Shown: positions 1 to 10,413, numbered from the stretch's first letter. The stretch: DNA of 64,000 bases from Syntrophales bacterium (GCA_026417625.1 JAOACW010000005.1:1-64000); one strand, 5' to 3'. Notes: generated from the sequence alone by a model not told the origin. Made by a program: numbers and translations.

Positions 1-276
<276 letters not shown>

Positions 277-352
277 TAAGCTAATCTAAAACATTTCTTT
301 TCACGTATGCAATTGTTGACAATACGTAAAGATTTTGAACTGAAAACAATGT

Positions 353-470
<118 letters not shown>

Positions 471-480
471 AATGCAATGA

Positions 481-513
481 CCCCCTTAAGTTTTGAGGGG
501 GTTTTTTATTTTT
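481..513 (+). terminator. rho-independent terminator of the rRNA operon
   Basis: The stem CCCCCT/AGGGGG with a 9-nt loop is followed by a T-rich tract (TTTTTTATTTTT). It sits about 10 bp after 5S rRNA and ends the rRNA transcription unit ahead of yebC. Confidence 0.9.
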
Positions 514-602
514 GGAATATTCTGATTTCTGTGGTATATCTTTCGTAGCTTACTCTTACGAATTCAGCCATAATAAACAATGAATTCTGAAGGAGAAAGT
601 TC

Positions 603-1355
603 ATGTCTGGCCATTCCAAATGGAGTACAATAAAGAGAAAAAAAGGGACCCTTGACGCGAAAAGGGGAAAGATTTTTACAAAATTGATAAGAGAGATAAC
701 TCTCGCTGCTCGATTAGGTGGGGGTGATCCTGATGGTAATCCGAGATTACGTCAGGCTATAATGGCGGCCAAAGATGAAAATATGCCTAAGGAAAACATA
801 GAAAGGGCAATAAAAAAGGCACTAGGAGAGGATGGAAGCAATATTAGTGCACTGGAAGAGATTACCTATGAAGGTTACGGTCCAGGAGGCGTGGCAATTT
901 TAGTTGAAGTTATGACGGATAATAGGAATCGGACAGCTGCAGAGATCAGACACATATTTTCCAAGTACGGGGGTAATCTGGGTGAAACTGGTTGTGTGTC
1001 TTGGATGTTTGAAAAAAAGGGCACTATTCTCATTGATAAAAAAGAAATTTCTGAGGATGAGATTATGGAAATAGCCCTTGAGGCTGGAGCTGATGATGTT
1101 AAAGAAGGGGAAAACGAGTATGAGGTCATAACTTCTCCAGGTGCTTTTGAAACAGTAAGAAAAGTTATTGAAGATCGAAGAATAAAAATTCTTTCAGCGC
1201 GAATTGGCATGGTACCGCTTAACACGGTGAAGCTGACCGGGGAGAAAGCGATACAGATGTTAAAGATGATGGAAAAGTTCGAAGACAACGACGATGTTCA
1301 AAACGTTTATGCGAATTTTGATATCCCTGATGAGATAATTGAGAAAATGAGCTGA
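603..1355 (+). CDS. yebC: YebC/PmpR family transcription or translation regulator
   Basis: The 250-residue product has the family hallmark N-terminus [14 protein letters not shown], the NPRLRQAI segment and the [11 protein letters not shown] helix, and the usual family length. Family members have been described as DNA-binding regulators and more recently as factors that help translation of proline-rich stretches; the sequence does not decide between these. An AGGAG ribosome binding site lies a few bases before the ATG. The stop codon overlaps the ruvC start by one base, the classical yebC-ruvC arrangement, so co-transcription with ruvCAB is expected. Confidence 0.97.
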   Translation: MSGHSKWSTIKRKKGTLDAKRGKIFTKLIREITLAARLGGGDPDGNPRLRQAIMAAKDENMPKENIERAIKKALGEDGSNISALEEITYEGYGPGGVAILVEVMTDNRNRTAAEIRHIFSKYGGNLGETGCVSWMFEKKGTILIDKKEISEDEIMEIALEAGADDVKEGENEYEVITSPGAFETVRKVIEDRRIKILSARIGMVPLNTVKLTGEKAIQMLKMMEKFEDNDDVQNVYANFDIPDEIIEKMS

Positions 1356-1882
1356 TGGTTGTATTGGGAGTGGATCCGGGAAGTGTGGTGACAGGTTACG
1401 GCGTCATACGCAGCGAATCGAGCGATCTGATACCTGTCAGTTATGGTGAGTTCGTGGTTGGAAAAGGTGAAACTTTATCCTTTTTTTTGATGCGTTTATT
1501 TGAAAATTTGAAGAAGATTATAAACGAAACATGTCCCGATGTGATGGCTATCGAACAGATTTTTTTGGGGAAAAATGTAAAAAGTCTTATCAAGCAAGGG
1601 CATGTCCGAGGTGTAATCATTCTTGCAGGATCATCGTACGGTTTACCTGTGTATGAGTACAGTTCCTTGGAGGTGAAGAAAGCTGTAACTGGATATGGTC
1701 GGGCAGGGAAGAGTCAGGTACAAAGAATGGTTCAGAGGATACTCGGGATCACGGAAATCCCTGGAGAAGATGCAGCAGATGCGCTGGCTGTTGCCTTGTG
1801 TCATGTACAGCTGCAGGGCTTTTTAACGCGGATCAATATGGGTCAAATGAAAACTACATACGGAATGCCACGCAGGTTATAA
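1355..1882 (+). CDS. ruvC: Crossover junction endodeoxyribonuclease RuvC
   Basis: This 175-residue Holliday-junction resolvase has the RNase H-like fold and the four acidic catalytic residues in place: Asp7 (GVDPGS), Glu67 (AIEQIF), Asp139 and Asp142 (EDAADALA). It cuts junctions bound by RuvAB in recombination repair. The start shares a base with the yebC stop, and ruvA begins 2 bp after its own stop, so the three genes are translationally coupled. The last 20 residues are less conserved, as is usual. Confidence 0.97.
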   Translation: MVVLGVDPGSVVTGYGVIRSESSDLIPVSYGEFVVGKGETLSFFLMRLFENLKKIINETCPDVMAIEQIFLGKNVKSLIKQGHVRGVIILAGSSYGLPVYEYSSLEVKKAVTGYGRAGKSQVQRMVQRILGITEIPGEDAADALAVALCHVQLQGFLTRINMGQMKTTYGMPRRL

Positions 1883-1884
1883 AG

Positions 1885-2493
1885 GTGATTGCTCATATAT
1901 GTGGGACATTAGTTCAAAAAAACCTTTCTCAAATTGTCGTTGATGTTCATGGTGTTGGATACTTAGTGCACATTTCTCTTAACACATATTATGAACTACC
2001 CAATGTTGGCGAAAAAGTAACTCTTTATATTCACACTTACCTCCGGGATCATACAATTACTCTTTACGGTTTTTTGAGAAACGAGGAGTGTGTTATTTTT
2101 CAACAGATGATTTCTGTTTCCGGCATTGGCCCGCGTTTGGCGATGAATATACTGTCGGGTATGCCTTCCGTGGGTGAATTGATAAAAGCTATTTGTGACC
2201 GAGATGTGAAGCGTTTGACTGCAATTCCAGGGGTTGGCCGTAAGATGGGAGAACGTTTGGTCCTTGAACTTAAAGAGAGGGTTGATAAATTATCGGAGTA
2301 TTTAGCTGATGTGGGTGTTTATAGAGGAACGGACTATGAAAAGATTAAGGAAGACGTACTTTCCGCACTAATAAATTTAGGGTACAAAAAAAATCAAGCA
2401 AAGCTGGCTATTGAAGAAACTTTGGTGGAGCTAGACGATAAGCCCACGATGGAAGAGCTACTCAGGGGAACGCTTCGTAGATTGGCCAGTTAA
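1885..2493 (+). CDS. ruvA: Holliday junction DNA helicase subunit RuvA
   Basis: The 202-residue product carries the RuvA N-terminal OB fold (DVHGVGYLVHI), the two helix-hairpin-helix motifs (SVSGIGPRLAMNIL and AIPGVGRKMGERLVLEL) and a C-terminal domain that binds RuvB. The reading frame stays open upstream into ruvC, but homology begins at GTG 1885, which gives the usual family length and lies 2 bp after the ruvC stop behind a weak CAGGT. I therefore take GTG 1885 as the start. RuvA binds four-way junctions and loads RuvB. Confidence 0.95.
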   Translation: MIAHICGTLVQKNLSQIVVDVHGVGYLVHISLNTYYELPNVGEKVTLYIHTYLRDHTITLYGFLRNEECVIFQQMISVSGIGPRLAMNILSGMPSVGELIKAICDRDVKRLTAIPGVGRKMGERLVLELKERVDKLSEYLADVGVYRGTDYEKIKEDVLSALINLGYKKNQAKLAIEETLVELDDKPTMEELLRGTLRRLAS

Positions 2494-2502
2494 TTATTTG
2501 AA

Positions 2503-3525
2503 ATGTCTACTAGAAGTTCAATAATGTGGAAGTGTGAGGATGAGGAGTTAAGAAACTACGAGAGAACTCTCCGTCCGAAGAGTTTAAAGGAGTTTGTGGG
2601 TCAGGAGAAAGTGAAAAATAACCTTTCTATTTTTATAGAGGCGGCAAAGAAGAGGGGGGAAGCCCTTGACCATGTGCTTTTATCAGGACCGCCAGGGTTG
2701 GGAAAAACAACCCTAGCATATATAATAGCTAGGGAATTAAATGTGGATATTAAGGTAACTTCGGGACCGGTAATTGAAAGACCCGGTGATCTAGCTGCTA
2801 TTCTTACCAACCTCCAGGAAAATGACATACTTTTCATAGACGAAATCCATCGTTTGCCCCACATTGTTGAAGAGTTGCTCTATCCTGCGATGGAAGATTT
2901 CCATATCGATATTATAATCGGACAGGGCCCATCAGCGCGCTCCATGAAGTTGAAGATACCAAACTTTACTTTGATAGGAGCTACAACAAGGGCAGGACTT
3001 TTGACTTCACCTTTGAGGGATCGGTTTGGAATAAGTTTTCGGTTTGATTATTATTCGCCGGAGGAACTGAGTGTGATTCTTAAGAGATCGGCTCAAATAC
3101 TTTCTGTGCCTATTGATGACGAAGGTGCAATTGAGCTGGCAAAGAGGTCTCGTGGGACGCCGCGGATTGCGAACAGACTCTTACGGAGAGTTCGAGATTA
3201 TGCTCAGGTTCGGTGTGAGGGAGTAATTAATAGAAATGTGGTTATGGAAGCGCTAGACCTTTTTGAAGTGGATGATCGAGGTTTCGATGCTATGGATAGG
3301 TTGATATTACTCACACTCATAGATAAGTTCAACGGGGGGCCAGCAGGTATAGATAGTTTGTCAGCGGTAATTGGTGAGGAAAAGGCAACTCTTGAGGATG
3401 TGTATGAACCGTATTTGATTCAGGAGGGTTATCTCCAGAGGACAGCCCGTGGCCGAGTTGCAACTAGGCTTGCTTACGAGCATTTCGGTCGTGACTGGAA
3501 AGGAAACAATCAGGGTGGTCTTTAA
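2503..3525 (+). CDS. ruvB: Holliday junction DNA helicase motor RuvB
   Basis: The 340-residue AAA+ ATPase has Walker A GPPGLGKT (residues 62-69), Walker B with DEIH (113-116), the RuvB signature RPGDLAAIL and the C-terminal winged helix ending in [13 protein letters not shown]. It drives branch migration with RuvA. ATG 2503 lacks a clear ribosome binding site; ATG 2524 (MWKCEDEE) has a weak AGAAG in front and is an alternative. The spacing of 9 bp from ruvA supports one operon. Confidence 0.97.
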   Translation: MSTRSSIMWKCEDEELRNYERTLRPKSLKEFVGQEKVKNNLSIFIEAAKKRGEALDHVLLSGPPGLGKTTLAYIIARELNVDIKVTSGPVIERPGDLAAILTNLQENDILFIDEIHRLPHIVEELLYPAMEDFHIDIIIGQGPSARSMKLKIPNFTLIGATTRAGLLTSPLRDRFGISFRFDYYSPEELSVILKRSAQILSVPIDDEGAIELAKRSRGTPRIANRLLRRVRDYAQVRCEGVINRNVVMEALDLFEVDDRGFDAMDRLILLTLIDKFNGGPAGIDSLSAVIGEEKATLEDVYEPYLIQEGYLQRTARGRVATRLAYEHFGRDWKGNNQGGL

Positions 3526-3531
3526 AGCATA

Positions 3532-4071
3532 ATGCACTCTGAAAAAACTATATTGCTGCACGTATGTTGTGGTCCCTGTACCATATACCCTTTGAAAAAA
3601 CTTTCCTCGGAAGGCTATGAGGTTATTGGGTTTTTCTTTAATCCCAACATCCATCCCTACTCTGAATATATAAGGAGGAGGGATGCTCTTTTAGCTTTTG
3701 CGTATCAAAAAGGGTTAAAGGTTATTCAGGAAGACAGGTATTTGCCGGAATTGTACTTTAGGGGGGTTGCCTTTCGTGAAGACACTCGTTGCTTTTTCTG
3801 TTATGAAATGCGTCTTCGAGAAACGGCGCAAAAGGCGAAAGAAATGGGAATAGATTCATTTTCCACAACTATGCTTTACAGCCGATATCAGAAACACGGG
3901 AAAATAAAAGAATTAGGGGAAAAAATAGCTCAGGATGTAAAGCTATCTTTTGTATACAGAGATTTTCGGGTTGGTTGGAAAGAAGGTATCGAAGAGTCCA
4001 GATCAAAGGGTATGTATAGACAGCATTATTGTGGTTGCATTTATAGTGAACGTGAGCGTTATAAATTTTAA
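3532..4071 (+). CDS. queH: Epoxyqueuosine reductase QueH
   Basis: The 179-residue protein belongs to the QueH (formerly DUF208) family, which reduces epoxyqueuosine to queuosine in tRNA using an Fe-S cluster and a second metal. The diagnostic cysteines are all present: Cys12, Cys13 and Cys16 (VCCGPC), Cys87 and Cys90 (RCFFC), and Cys167 and Cys169 (CGC). It begins 6 bp after ruvB and is probably the last gene of that operon. It is unrelated in sequence to QueG, which does the same reaction. Confidence 0.93.
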   Translation: MHSEKTILLHVCCGPCTIYPLKKLSSEGYEVIGFFFNPNIHPYSEYIRRRDALLAFAYQKGLKVIQEDRYLPELYFRGVAFREDTRCFFCYEMRLRETAQKAKEMGIDSFSTTMLYSRYQKHGKIKELGEKIAQDVKLSFVYRDFRVGWKEGIEESRSKGMYRQHYCGCIYSERERYKF

Positions 4072-4232
4072 ATGTGTCCATTTTGCAACACTGCGTTCGG
4101 TTGTATGTAGATAGTGGTTCCCAATCATTTCGAAAACATTGAGAAATTAAAGTATTAGTTTTTTATAGGTTATGGGTATGGTATTTGCTTTTGGTTCGGC
4201 AAAATTGGAAGTAGGGAGAAGAGTCTATCACA

Positions 4233-5159
4233 ATGGTAGTTGGGGAACAGAAAACTGTAGGTGACGTGATAAACTGTCGTGGTATTGGTTTGCACACTGG
4301 TCGAAAAGTGGGAATGGTTATCAAGCCGGCGATGGTCGATCAGGGTATTGTTTTTGTAAGAAAGGATCTCCCGGATGAACCTTTCATAGTAGCTCGTGTT
4401 GATGTTGTGAGAGATACAACTCTGGCTACGACCATAGGTTTAGACGGTGTTACAGTTTCTACAATTGAACATCTAATGTCTGCACTTAATGGAATGGGTA
4501 TTGATAATGCTATTGTAGAACTGGACTCTTATGAAGTTCCGATAATGGATGGGAGTGCGCTTCCTTTTGTCAATATGTTGAAAGAGGTGGGAGTGAAATT
4601 TTTGGGGAAACATAGGAAGGTGCTAGTTGTGAAAGAACCTGTTTCAGTTAGTGACGACAATGGTTCTGCAATGTTTTTGCCATCTAGCGATTTTAAGATA
4701 ACCTATACTATAGATTTCGACCATCCTCTGATAGGTCGTCAAACCTATACTCTCACTATGTCTGAGTCGAATTATGTTAATGAAATATGTGCTGCGAGGA
4801 CCTTTGGGTTCCTAAAGGATGTGGAGTACCTGCAAGCTGTTGGCCTTGCCCTCGGAGGATCGTTGAAGAATGCAGTTGTTTTAGATGAACGTCGTGTCAT
4901 CAATAAAGAGGGTTTGCGGTTCCCCGATGAGTTCGTTCGGCATAAGATACTTGATGCTATTGGGGATTTATCACTTCTGGGTTGTCCGGTAAGGGGTCAT
5001 TTCATTGCTTACAGATCCGGGCATCGTTTGAATAACATGCTTTTGAAAGAGCTCCTTCGGAGAAGGGAGGCATGGGTTCTCGTTGAGAGAGACAATGTTA
5101 CGGTTAGAGCAGATTCCCTTCGCATCGAGGGAATTACTGCACGTTTATCAACCTCCTGA
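4233..5159 (+). CDS. lpxC: UDP-3-O-acyl-N-acetylglucosamine deacetylase LpxC
   Basis: The 308-residue enzyme catalyses the committed step of lipid A synthesis. Zinc ligands His80 (TIEHLMSAL), His237 and Asp241 (HKILDAIGD), the catalytic Glu79 and the general-acid His264 (SGHRLNN) are all visible at positions matching the E. coli enzyme. An AGGGAGAAG ribosome binding site precedes the ATG. It stands about 160 bp from queH, so it probably has its own promoter. Its presence shows that the organism makes lipid A and so has a true outer membrane. Confidence 0.97.
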   Translation: MVVGEQKTVGDVINCRGIGLHTGRKVGMVIKPAMVDQGIVFVRKDLPDEPFIVARVDVVRDTTLATTIGLDGVTVSTIEHLMSALNGMGIDNAIVELDSYEVPIMDGSALPFVNMLKEVGVKFLGKHRKVLVVKEPVSVSDDNGSAMFLPSSDFKITYTIDFDHPLIGRQTYTLTMSESNYVNEICAARTFGFLKDVEYLQAVGLALGGSLKNAVVLDERRVINKEGLRFPDEFVRHKILDAIGDLSLLGCPVRGHFIAYRSGHRLNNMLLKELLRRREAWVLVERDNVTVRADSLRIEGITARLSTS

Positions 5160-5220
5160 TTTTCAGATATAAATACAATACCCTTGATTTTTCCCAGCTG
5201 TTTCCATACGATTAGTTGTT

Positions 5221-5817
5221 ATGTTTATTCCGGTGGAGGGGAAAAAATCATTTAAGAGACGCAAGGGTATTGTTTCTATTTTTTTTGTCCTTATTTTCTG
5301 TCTTATACTCTTCTCTACGTCTGCTGCAGAAAAGGCAAGTATAGTCGATATAGCAGTTACACCCCAGAATGGGGTATTGCTGGTGTTTGCGCGTCTTATG
5401 GGTTGTTTTACGTCGGGAATGGAATCAGCTATTATGGCTGGGGTTCCTATAACTTTTACTTTTTATTTTCGGGTTTACAAAGAAAGGTCTTTTTGGTTCG
5501 ATAATTGTATCGCCCAAACGGAAATCAAATACACTCTTAAGTACGACATTCTTAAGAAAGTTTTTTTCATTTATTCGTCAGTATCCTCTGAAAAAGTGGT
5601 TTTCTATGACTTGCAAAGTGCGGAAAAAGCAATGTCTGAGTTTACGGGCCGTATATCTCTTCAAGAGAATGTTGTTTCTGGCAATGATAACTATTATATA
5701 CTGATGAAGGTAAAATTGGATAATGTTAAACTTCCCTTTCAGCTGGAAAAGATCTTGTTTTTCGTGTCGTTGTGGGACTTTGAGACGCCATGGTACAAGT
5801 ATTATCTAAGGTTTTGA
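5221..5817 (+). CDS. DUF4390 domain protein (putative secreted or membrane-anchored)
   Basis: The 198-residue product starts with a basic stretch and one hydrophobic segment (about residues 17-36), a signal peptide or anchor, followed by a beta-rich domain. The layout and C-terminal motif ETPWYKYYLRF match my recollection of DUF4390, a family of unknown function usually found directly upstream of an NtrY-like kinase, exactly as here (6 bp apart). No catalytic motif is visible. The tight pairing suggests a periplasmic partner of the kinase, which is an inference. Confidence 0.75.
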   Translation: MFIPVEGKKSFKRRKGIVSIFFVLIFCLILFSTSAAEKASIVDIAVTPQNGVLLVFARLMGCFTSGMESAIMAGVPITFTFYFRVYKERSFWFDNCIAQTEIKYTLKYDILKKVFFIYSSVSSEKVVFYDLQSAEKAMSEFTGRISLQENVVSGNDNYYILMKVKLDNVKLPFQLEKILFFVSLWDFETPWYKYYLRF

Positions 5818-5823
5818 GGCGAT

Positions 5824-8022
5824 ATGAGTGACTACCTTGAACTGAAGGAGAAGAAAAGGCGGCGTCGCGAAAGAATATTAATTCCCGTTGTTTTCGCTGT
5901 CATCATAATCTTGACCTTTTTGGAGGTCAAGATTATGCGTCATGAAGTTCTGTTGCCCATTTCAGGTAATGTTTTAATTTTTGGTCTGATTAATATAAAT
6001 CTTGTACTGATAATTCTTTTGATTTTTTTAATAACGAGGAATGTTGTAAAGCTATTTTTCGAGACGAGAAAGGGTATTCTTGGCTCGAGGCTTAGAACAA
6101 AACTTGTTGGCGCTTTTGTTCTACTTTCTTTGGTACCTACCTTTGCTCTCTTCATCGTTTCAATAAATTTTTTGTCGTACAGTGTGGAAAGCTGGTTTAA
6201 TCTTAAAATAGGAGAAACACTGGATACTACGGTTGAATTAGCACAAAACGCTTATAATCAAACAGCAGATCATGCAAAGTTCTACGCGAGGCAAATAAGT
6301 AAAGACATAACCGAGAACCGTCTGTACGACCGAGACAGAGATATTTACCTGAAGACACTGATTTCTCAGAGGTTGGAGCGTTTTAACTTAAGTTATCTTG
6401 AAGTTTTTTTTGATAGTACAAGAGCGAAAGTTGTGGCTCAAAACCTCGCTACTGCTCCTATTGGATCAGTCGCAATAACTGCCAAAGAATTGGAAGATGT
6501 TTTTTCAGGCAAGGAGATATACACTGTAAATAGTTTTTCCACTGGTGATCTTGTTCTAGCTGTAGTGCCGGTTTATTCAGAACTTGCGGCTGACGAAATA
6601 GTAGGTGTGGTGATAGCGGGGCATTTCATACCAAAAGATATCGTTGATAAAATGGCGGCTATTACTAAAACATCTGAAGACTACAGACAAATTTTGCTCC
6701 TTAAACGTCCTATAAAGTTTAGTTATACTATAACATTGCTAGTAATTACGTTGCTTATAATTTTCTTGGCTACATGGTTTGGTATTGTGCTTGCGAGGGG
6801 TATCACCGAGCCAATACAGAGTCTTGCTGAAGCGACAAAGAGAATAGCTGCTGGTGACCTTGATTACCATATAAGTATCAAATCGGAGGATGAAATAGGC
6901 ACTTTTGTAAACTCTTTCAACTACATGACAAGGGAGCTTAAAAAGAGCAAAGAATCTCTAGAGATGGCCAATCTTAATCTCGAAAAGAGAAAAGCATACA
7001 TGGAAGCAGTTTTAAAGCACGTGTCCGCTGGTGTGATTTCTCTAGACAATCTGAATGTAATTTCCACGATTAATAAAGCCGCTGAGAATATGTTGAAAGT
7101 TAAGTCTGAGGAAGTTCTATATAGATTTTATGCGGATGTGTTTGGAACACAGATCAAATGCCTGATCGATGATCTTATTCAGGAGTTGAGTGAGAGTAGA
7201 GGTGAGGCAGTAGAGAAACAGATCGACATAGCCTCTGAAGATAGATCTATGTCGGTTCGGGCTACCGCCACAAGGATTTTGGATGATGAAGGTAACTCCC
7301 TGGGTGTGGTTATTCTTTTGGAAGACTTAACTCAGGTTCAAATAGCAGAGCGTGTTGCGGCATGGAGAGAGGTTGCCCGGAGGATGGCCCACGAAATTAA
7401 AAACCCCTTGACACCCATTCAGCTTTCCGCACAGAGGTTACAGAGAAAATACGGTGATTACTTAGGGGCGGAGGGATCTGTGCTTATGGAGTGTACTCAG
7501 ACTATAATAAATCAGGTGGATGTGCTTAAGAATCTCGTTAACGCTTTCTCCCGTTATGCCCGTATGCCTGTAACGTCATTGTCTTTGAATGATTTGAACG
7601 CTGCAGTTTCAGAAGTTGTAGCGCTTTTTCAGGATGCTCACAGGGATATCGTCTTCACCTTATCACGGGATGAGCAGCTGCCCCTTGTAAATATTGATCC
7701 GGAGCAGATAAAGAGGGTGATGGTAAATTTATTAGACAATGCTGTTGATGCTATAAAAGGGCCAGGAGGGCGGATCGAAGTTCGGACGATATACGATAAG
7801 ACGATGCGCAAAGCGATAGTTGAAGTTGCGGACAACGGTTGTGGTGTTCCGCCAAGCTATAAGGTTAAAATATTTGAACCTTACTTCTCTACAAAGAGGT
7901 CGGGTTCTGGTTTAGGCTTGGCAATTGTAAGCTCAATAATAGGCGATCATCGGGGACAGATAAGTATCCGAGATAATCATCCCGGAGGTACAGTTGTATC
8001 GTTCGAAATACCTGTGCTTTAG
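5824..8022 (+). CDS. NtrY-like membrane sensor histidine kinase
   Basis: The 732-residue kinase has several N-terminal membrane segments (about 20-40, 55-75, 95-120), a periplasmic sensor region, a further membrane helix near 300-325, HAMP (about 325-375), PAS (about 395-480), a dimerisation domain with phosphoacceptor His523 in MAHEIKNPLTPIQ, and an ATPase domain with N box NLLDNAVDA, G1 DNGCGV and G2 GSGLGLAI. This is NtrY architecture. The partner regulator follows 20 bp later. The stimulus cannot be read from the sequence. A perfect 13-bp inverted repeat lies within the early coding region (see findings). Confidence 0.93.
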   Translation: MSDYLELKEKKRRRRERILIPVVFAVIIILTFLEVKIMRHEVLLPISGNVLIFGLININLVLIILLIFLITRNVVKLFFETRKGILGSRLRTKLVGAFVLLSLVPTFALFIVSINFLSYSVESWFNLKIGETLDTTVELAQNAYNQTADHAKFYARQISKDITENRLYDRDRDIYLKTLISQRLERFNLSYLEVFFDSTRAKVVAQNLATAPIGSVAITAKELEDVFSGKEIYTVNSFSTGDLVLAVVPVYSELAADEIVGVVIAGHFIPKDIVDKMAAITKTSEDYRQILLLKRPIKFSYTITLLVITLLIIFLATWFGIVLARGITEPIQSLAEATKRIAAGDLDYHISIKSEDEIGTFVNSFNYMTRELKKSKESLEMANLNLEKRKAYMEAVLKHVSAGVISLDNLNVISTINKAAENMLKVKSEEVLYRFYADVFGTQIKCLIDDLIQELSESRGEAVEKQIDIASEDRSMSVRATATRILDDEGNSLGVVILLEDLTQVQIAERVAAWREVARRMAHEIKNPLTPIQLSAQRLQRKYGDYLGAEGSVLMECTQTIINQVDVLKNLVNAFSRYARMPVTSLSLNDLNAAVSEVVALFQDAHRDIVFTLSRDEQLPLVNIDPEQIKRVMVNLLDNAVDAIKGPGGRIEVRTIYDKTMRKAIVEVADNGCGVPPSYKVKIFEPYFSTKRSGSGLGLAIVSSIIGDHRGQISIRDNHPGGTVVSFEIPVL
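5904..5937 (+). repeat. perfect 13-bp inverted repeat inside the NtrY-like gene
   Basis: CATAATCTTGACC (5904-5916) and GGTCAAGATTATG (5925-5937) flank an 8-nt loop, 80 nt into the kinase coding region, within the first membrane helix. It forms a stable hairpin in the mRNA. Confidence 0.85.
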
Positions 8023-8042
8023 GTGGAGATTAAAGAGTAATT

Positions 8043-9419
8043 ATGAGCAAAACAATACTGGTAGTTGATGATGAAGTAGCCATTTGCTCCTCATTGGGGG
8101 CTATACTTAGAGATGAGGGGTACGATGTGATTACCGCGACGAGTGGTGAAGAGGCTCTCAAGATAATAGATGAAGAACTACCCGATCTTGTCCTTTTGGA
8201 TATATGGCTCCCTGGAATGGATGGGATTGAGACTTTGAAGGTCATAAGAGAGGAATACCCATCTATACGTGTGATAATGATGTCAGGTCACGGTACGATA
8301 GAGACAGCAGTGAAAGCAACCAAGCTGGGAGCGTTTGATTTTATAGAGAAACCTCTTCACCTGGATAAGGTTATCCTGCTCGTAAAGCACGCCCTGGATA
8401 TGGTGCATTTGGAAGAGGAGAATGTATTTCTTAAATCAAAAATTTCCCAGGATTATGAAATAATTGGGAACAGTCCGGCTACGATGGAATTGAAAGAAGC
8501 TATAAGTATTATAGCACCGACAAATGCATGGGTGCTCATTATGGGCGAGAACGGAACGGGGAAGGAGTTGGTAGCCAGAGCGATTCATCGTATGAGCCGC
8601 CGCGCTTCCAAGCCGTTTATTGAGGTAAATTGTGCTGCCATTCCTGAGGAATTGATAGAGAGTGAACTTTTTGGTCATGAGAAAGGTGCTTTTACAGGTG
8701 CGACTCAAAAGAAGAGGGGAAAATTTGATTTGGCTCATGAAGGAACGATATTTCTTGACGAAGTTGCCGATATGTCCCTTAAGGCACAGGCAAAGATACT
8801 CCGTATTTTGCAAGAGAAGAGGTTTGAAAGGGTGGGTGGAACCAAGATGATTCATGTAGATGTACGGGTTATTGCAGCAACGAACAAAGAGCTTGAAAAG
8901 GAGATGGAAAGTGGAAGGTTCCGCCAGGATCTTTACTATAGATTGAATGTTATTCCCCTCCATATTGCACCCCTGAGGGAACGAAAAGAGGATATTCCCC
9001 CTCTTGTTCACCATTTTTTGAAAGAGTTTTCGGTTAAAGAAGGTTTGCCGGAAAAGACTATAACGAGTGAGGCCATGGAAATCTTGATGCAGCACTCATG
9101 GCCAGGCAACGTAAGGGAATTAAAAAATGTTATCGAGAGATTGGTAATAATGGTCCCCGGAGATGTGATACGGGGGAGAGATATTCCGTTTCTGTCGCGG
9201 GGTAACCATTATGAGTCTTTGGAGAATTTCCCTTATAATTACGGTACTCTGAGGGAGGCTAAGAGGGAGTTTGAGAAACAGTTTATACTTAGAAAGCTGA
9301 AGGAATTTGATGGTAACATTTCAAAAACGGCGGAAGCAATAGGTGTGGAGCGAAGTAATTTACACAGGAAGATACGAAGTTATGGTATTGAAATAAAGGA
9401 AGACTCATATTTTTCTTAA
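8043..9419 (+). CDS. NtrX/NtrC-like sigma-54-dependent response regulator
   Basis: The 458-residue protein has a receiver domain with phosphoacceptor Asp53 (VLLDIWLPGMDG), an AAA+ domain with Walker A GENGTGKE (168-175) and the sigma-54 contact loop GAFTGA (215-220), and a C-terminal Fis-type helix-turn-helix (about 415-450, KTAEAIGVERSNLHRKI). It should activate sigma-54 promoters when phosphorylated by the upstream kinase. Its 3' end overlaps the convergent gene by 15 bp. Confidence 0.95.
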   Translation: MSKTILVVDDEVAICSSLGAILRDEGYDVITATSGEEALKIIDEELPDLVLLDIWLPGMDGIETLKVIREEYPSIRVIMMSGHGTIETAVKATKLGAFDFIEKPLHLDKVILLVKHALDMVHLEEENVFLKSKISQDYEIIGNSPATMELKEAISIIAPTNAWVLIMGENGTGKELVARAIHRMSRRASKPFIEVNCAAIPEELIESELFGHEKGAFTGATQKKRGKFDLAHEGTIFLDEVADMSLKAQAKILRILQEKRFERVGGTKMIHVDVRVIAATNKELEKEMESGRFRQDLYYRLNVIPLHIAPLRERKEDIPPLVHHFLKEFSVKEGLPEKTITSEAMEILMQHSWPGNVRELKNVIERLVIMVPGDVIRGRDIPFLSRGNHYESLENFPYNYGTLREAKREFEKQFILRKLKEFDGNISKTAEAIGVERSNLHRKIRSYGIEIKEDSYFS

Positions 9420-10364
9420 TTCGGCAATTGAAATGCTGTTGGAAGGTAGAAAAGGTAATCCTAGAAGTACCGTGATCATTATTGAGATGAAATGGTAGAT
9501 GATAGCAAATGAAAGAGCCAGATCCTTTTGTATGCCAAAGATGGAGAGTCCGAAAACACAAGCGTAGTGCCAATTTCCCAAATATCCAGGGGCAGTGGGT
9601 AGAGAAATCGCGGTTATCAGAATAATCATGACAGTTAGGGCGGCGATGAAAGAAATTTCCAGTCCAACAGCCTTGAGTGTGGAGTAGAGTGCAAGTGTAT
9701 TAACGAGCCAGAATAACAAGGAAAAAACGAAAGATCCTAAGAGAATTCTAGGCATTACTAGGATTTTTGATCCTTCCACGATGGAAAGTAGAAAGTTCCT
9801 TACTCTAGATTGGAAATTCTCTGATTGTGATAATCTATTCACAAGGGATAGTGGGTCATTGTTCAGTTTTAAAGTGAGTATGACCAAGGTGGATACAACA
9901 GTTAAAACCAGAATGAATATTACTACACTTGATTGAATTATCGAGTTTGGGAGGGGTATACAGAATAAAACGAAAACGAGGAATAATAGTAATGTGAGAA
10001 AGTCCAGGATTCTTTCCACGATTATTGTTCCCAGTGCGGTACCTGTGGGGATGTTACTTTTTTTAGAAATGAGGTATGGGCGAACCAGCTCTCCTAGGCG
10101 TGCAGGGATGGCTATTATGAAAAGAAAGCCTACATTTGTGACACTGAAGAGAGTGAAAAAATTTACCTTTTGTAAAGGACTAAGGAGAATACCCCATCGG
10201 TACGATCTTATCACTTGCATAATAATCATGAGGCTGGAAGCGAGTAGAAGATACCGAAATTTGATGTTTTGAAAGCCGTTGAGTACTGAGTCAATGGGTA
10301 TATCCCTGAAAGATAAATAAATGAGGAAAGAACTTATCACCGAGCCTACAATGAACTTCTTCAT
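9405..10364 (-). CDS. UPF0104 / lysylphosphatidylglycerol synthase-like integral membrane protein
   Basis: The 319-residue protein has about eight hydrophobic helices and the family motifs IPARLGELVRPYL and SLPTAPGYLGNWHY. The family (UPF0104, AglD/MprF membrane region) is linked to flippase or lipid-related functions, but the catalytic MprF domain is absent, so no reaction can be assigned. A GAGG ribosome binding site lies 8 bp before the ATG. It is last in line behind the exporter operon on the same strand, 49 bp away, and overlaps the ntrX-like gene tail to tail by 15 bp. Confidence 0.85.
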   Translation of the reverse strand: MKKFIVGSVISSFLIYLSFRDIPIDSVLNGFQNIKFRYLLLASSLMIIMQVIRSYRWGILLSPLQKVNFFTLFSVTNVGFLFIIAIPARLGELVRPYLISKKSNIPTGTALGTIIVERILDFLTLLLFLVFVLFCIPLPNSIIQSSVVIFILVLTVVSTLVILTLKLNNDPLSLVNRLSQSENFQSRVRNFLLSIVEGSKILVMPRILLGSFVFSLLFWLVNTLALYSTLKAVGLEISFIAALTVMIILITAISLPTAPGYLGNWHYACVFGLSIFGIQKDLALSFAIIYHFISIMITVLLGLPFLPSNSISIAELRKI

Positions 10365-10413
10365 ATTAGATCCTCTTCGGTTTGATGCGTAAAATCATAA
10401 ACCATTGATGAAA

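Noticed and set aside
4072-4110. Tiny frame with CPFC and a third Cys directly after queH
   Set aside because: Only 12 codons, no ribosome binding site and abutting the queH stop; most likely chance read-on.
8436-9095. 219-codon minus-strand frame
   Set aside because: It lies wholly within the NtrX-like gene, whose motifs are unambiguous; composition is that of an antisense shadow.
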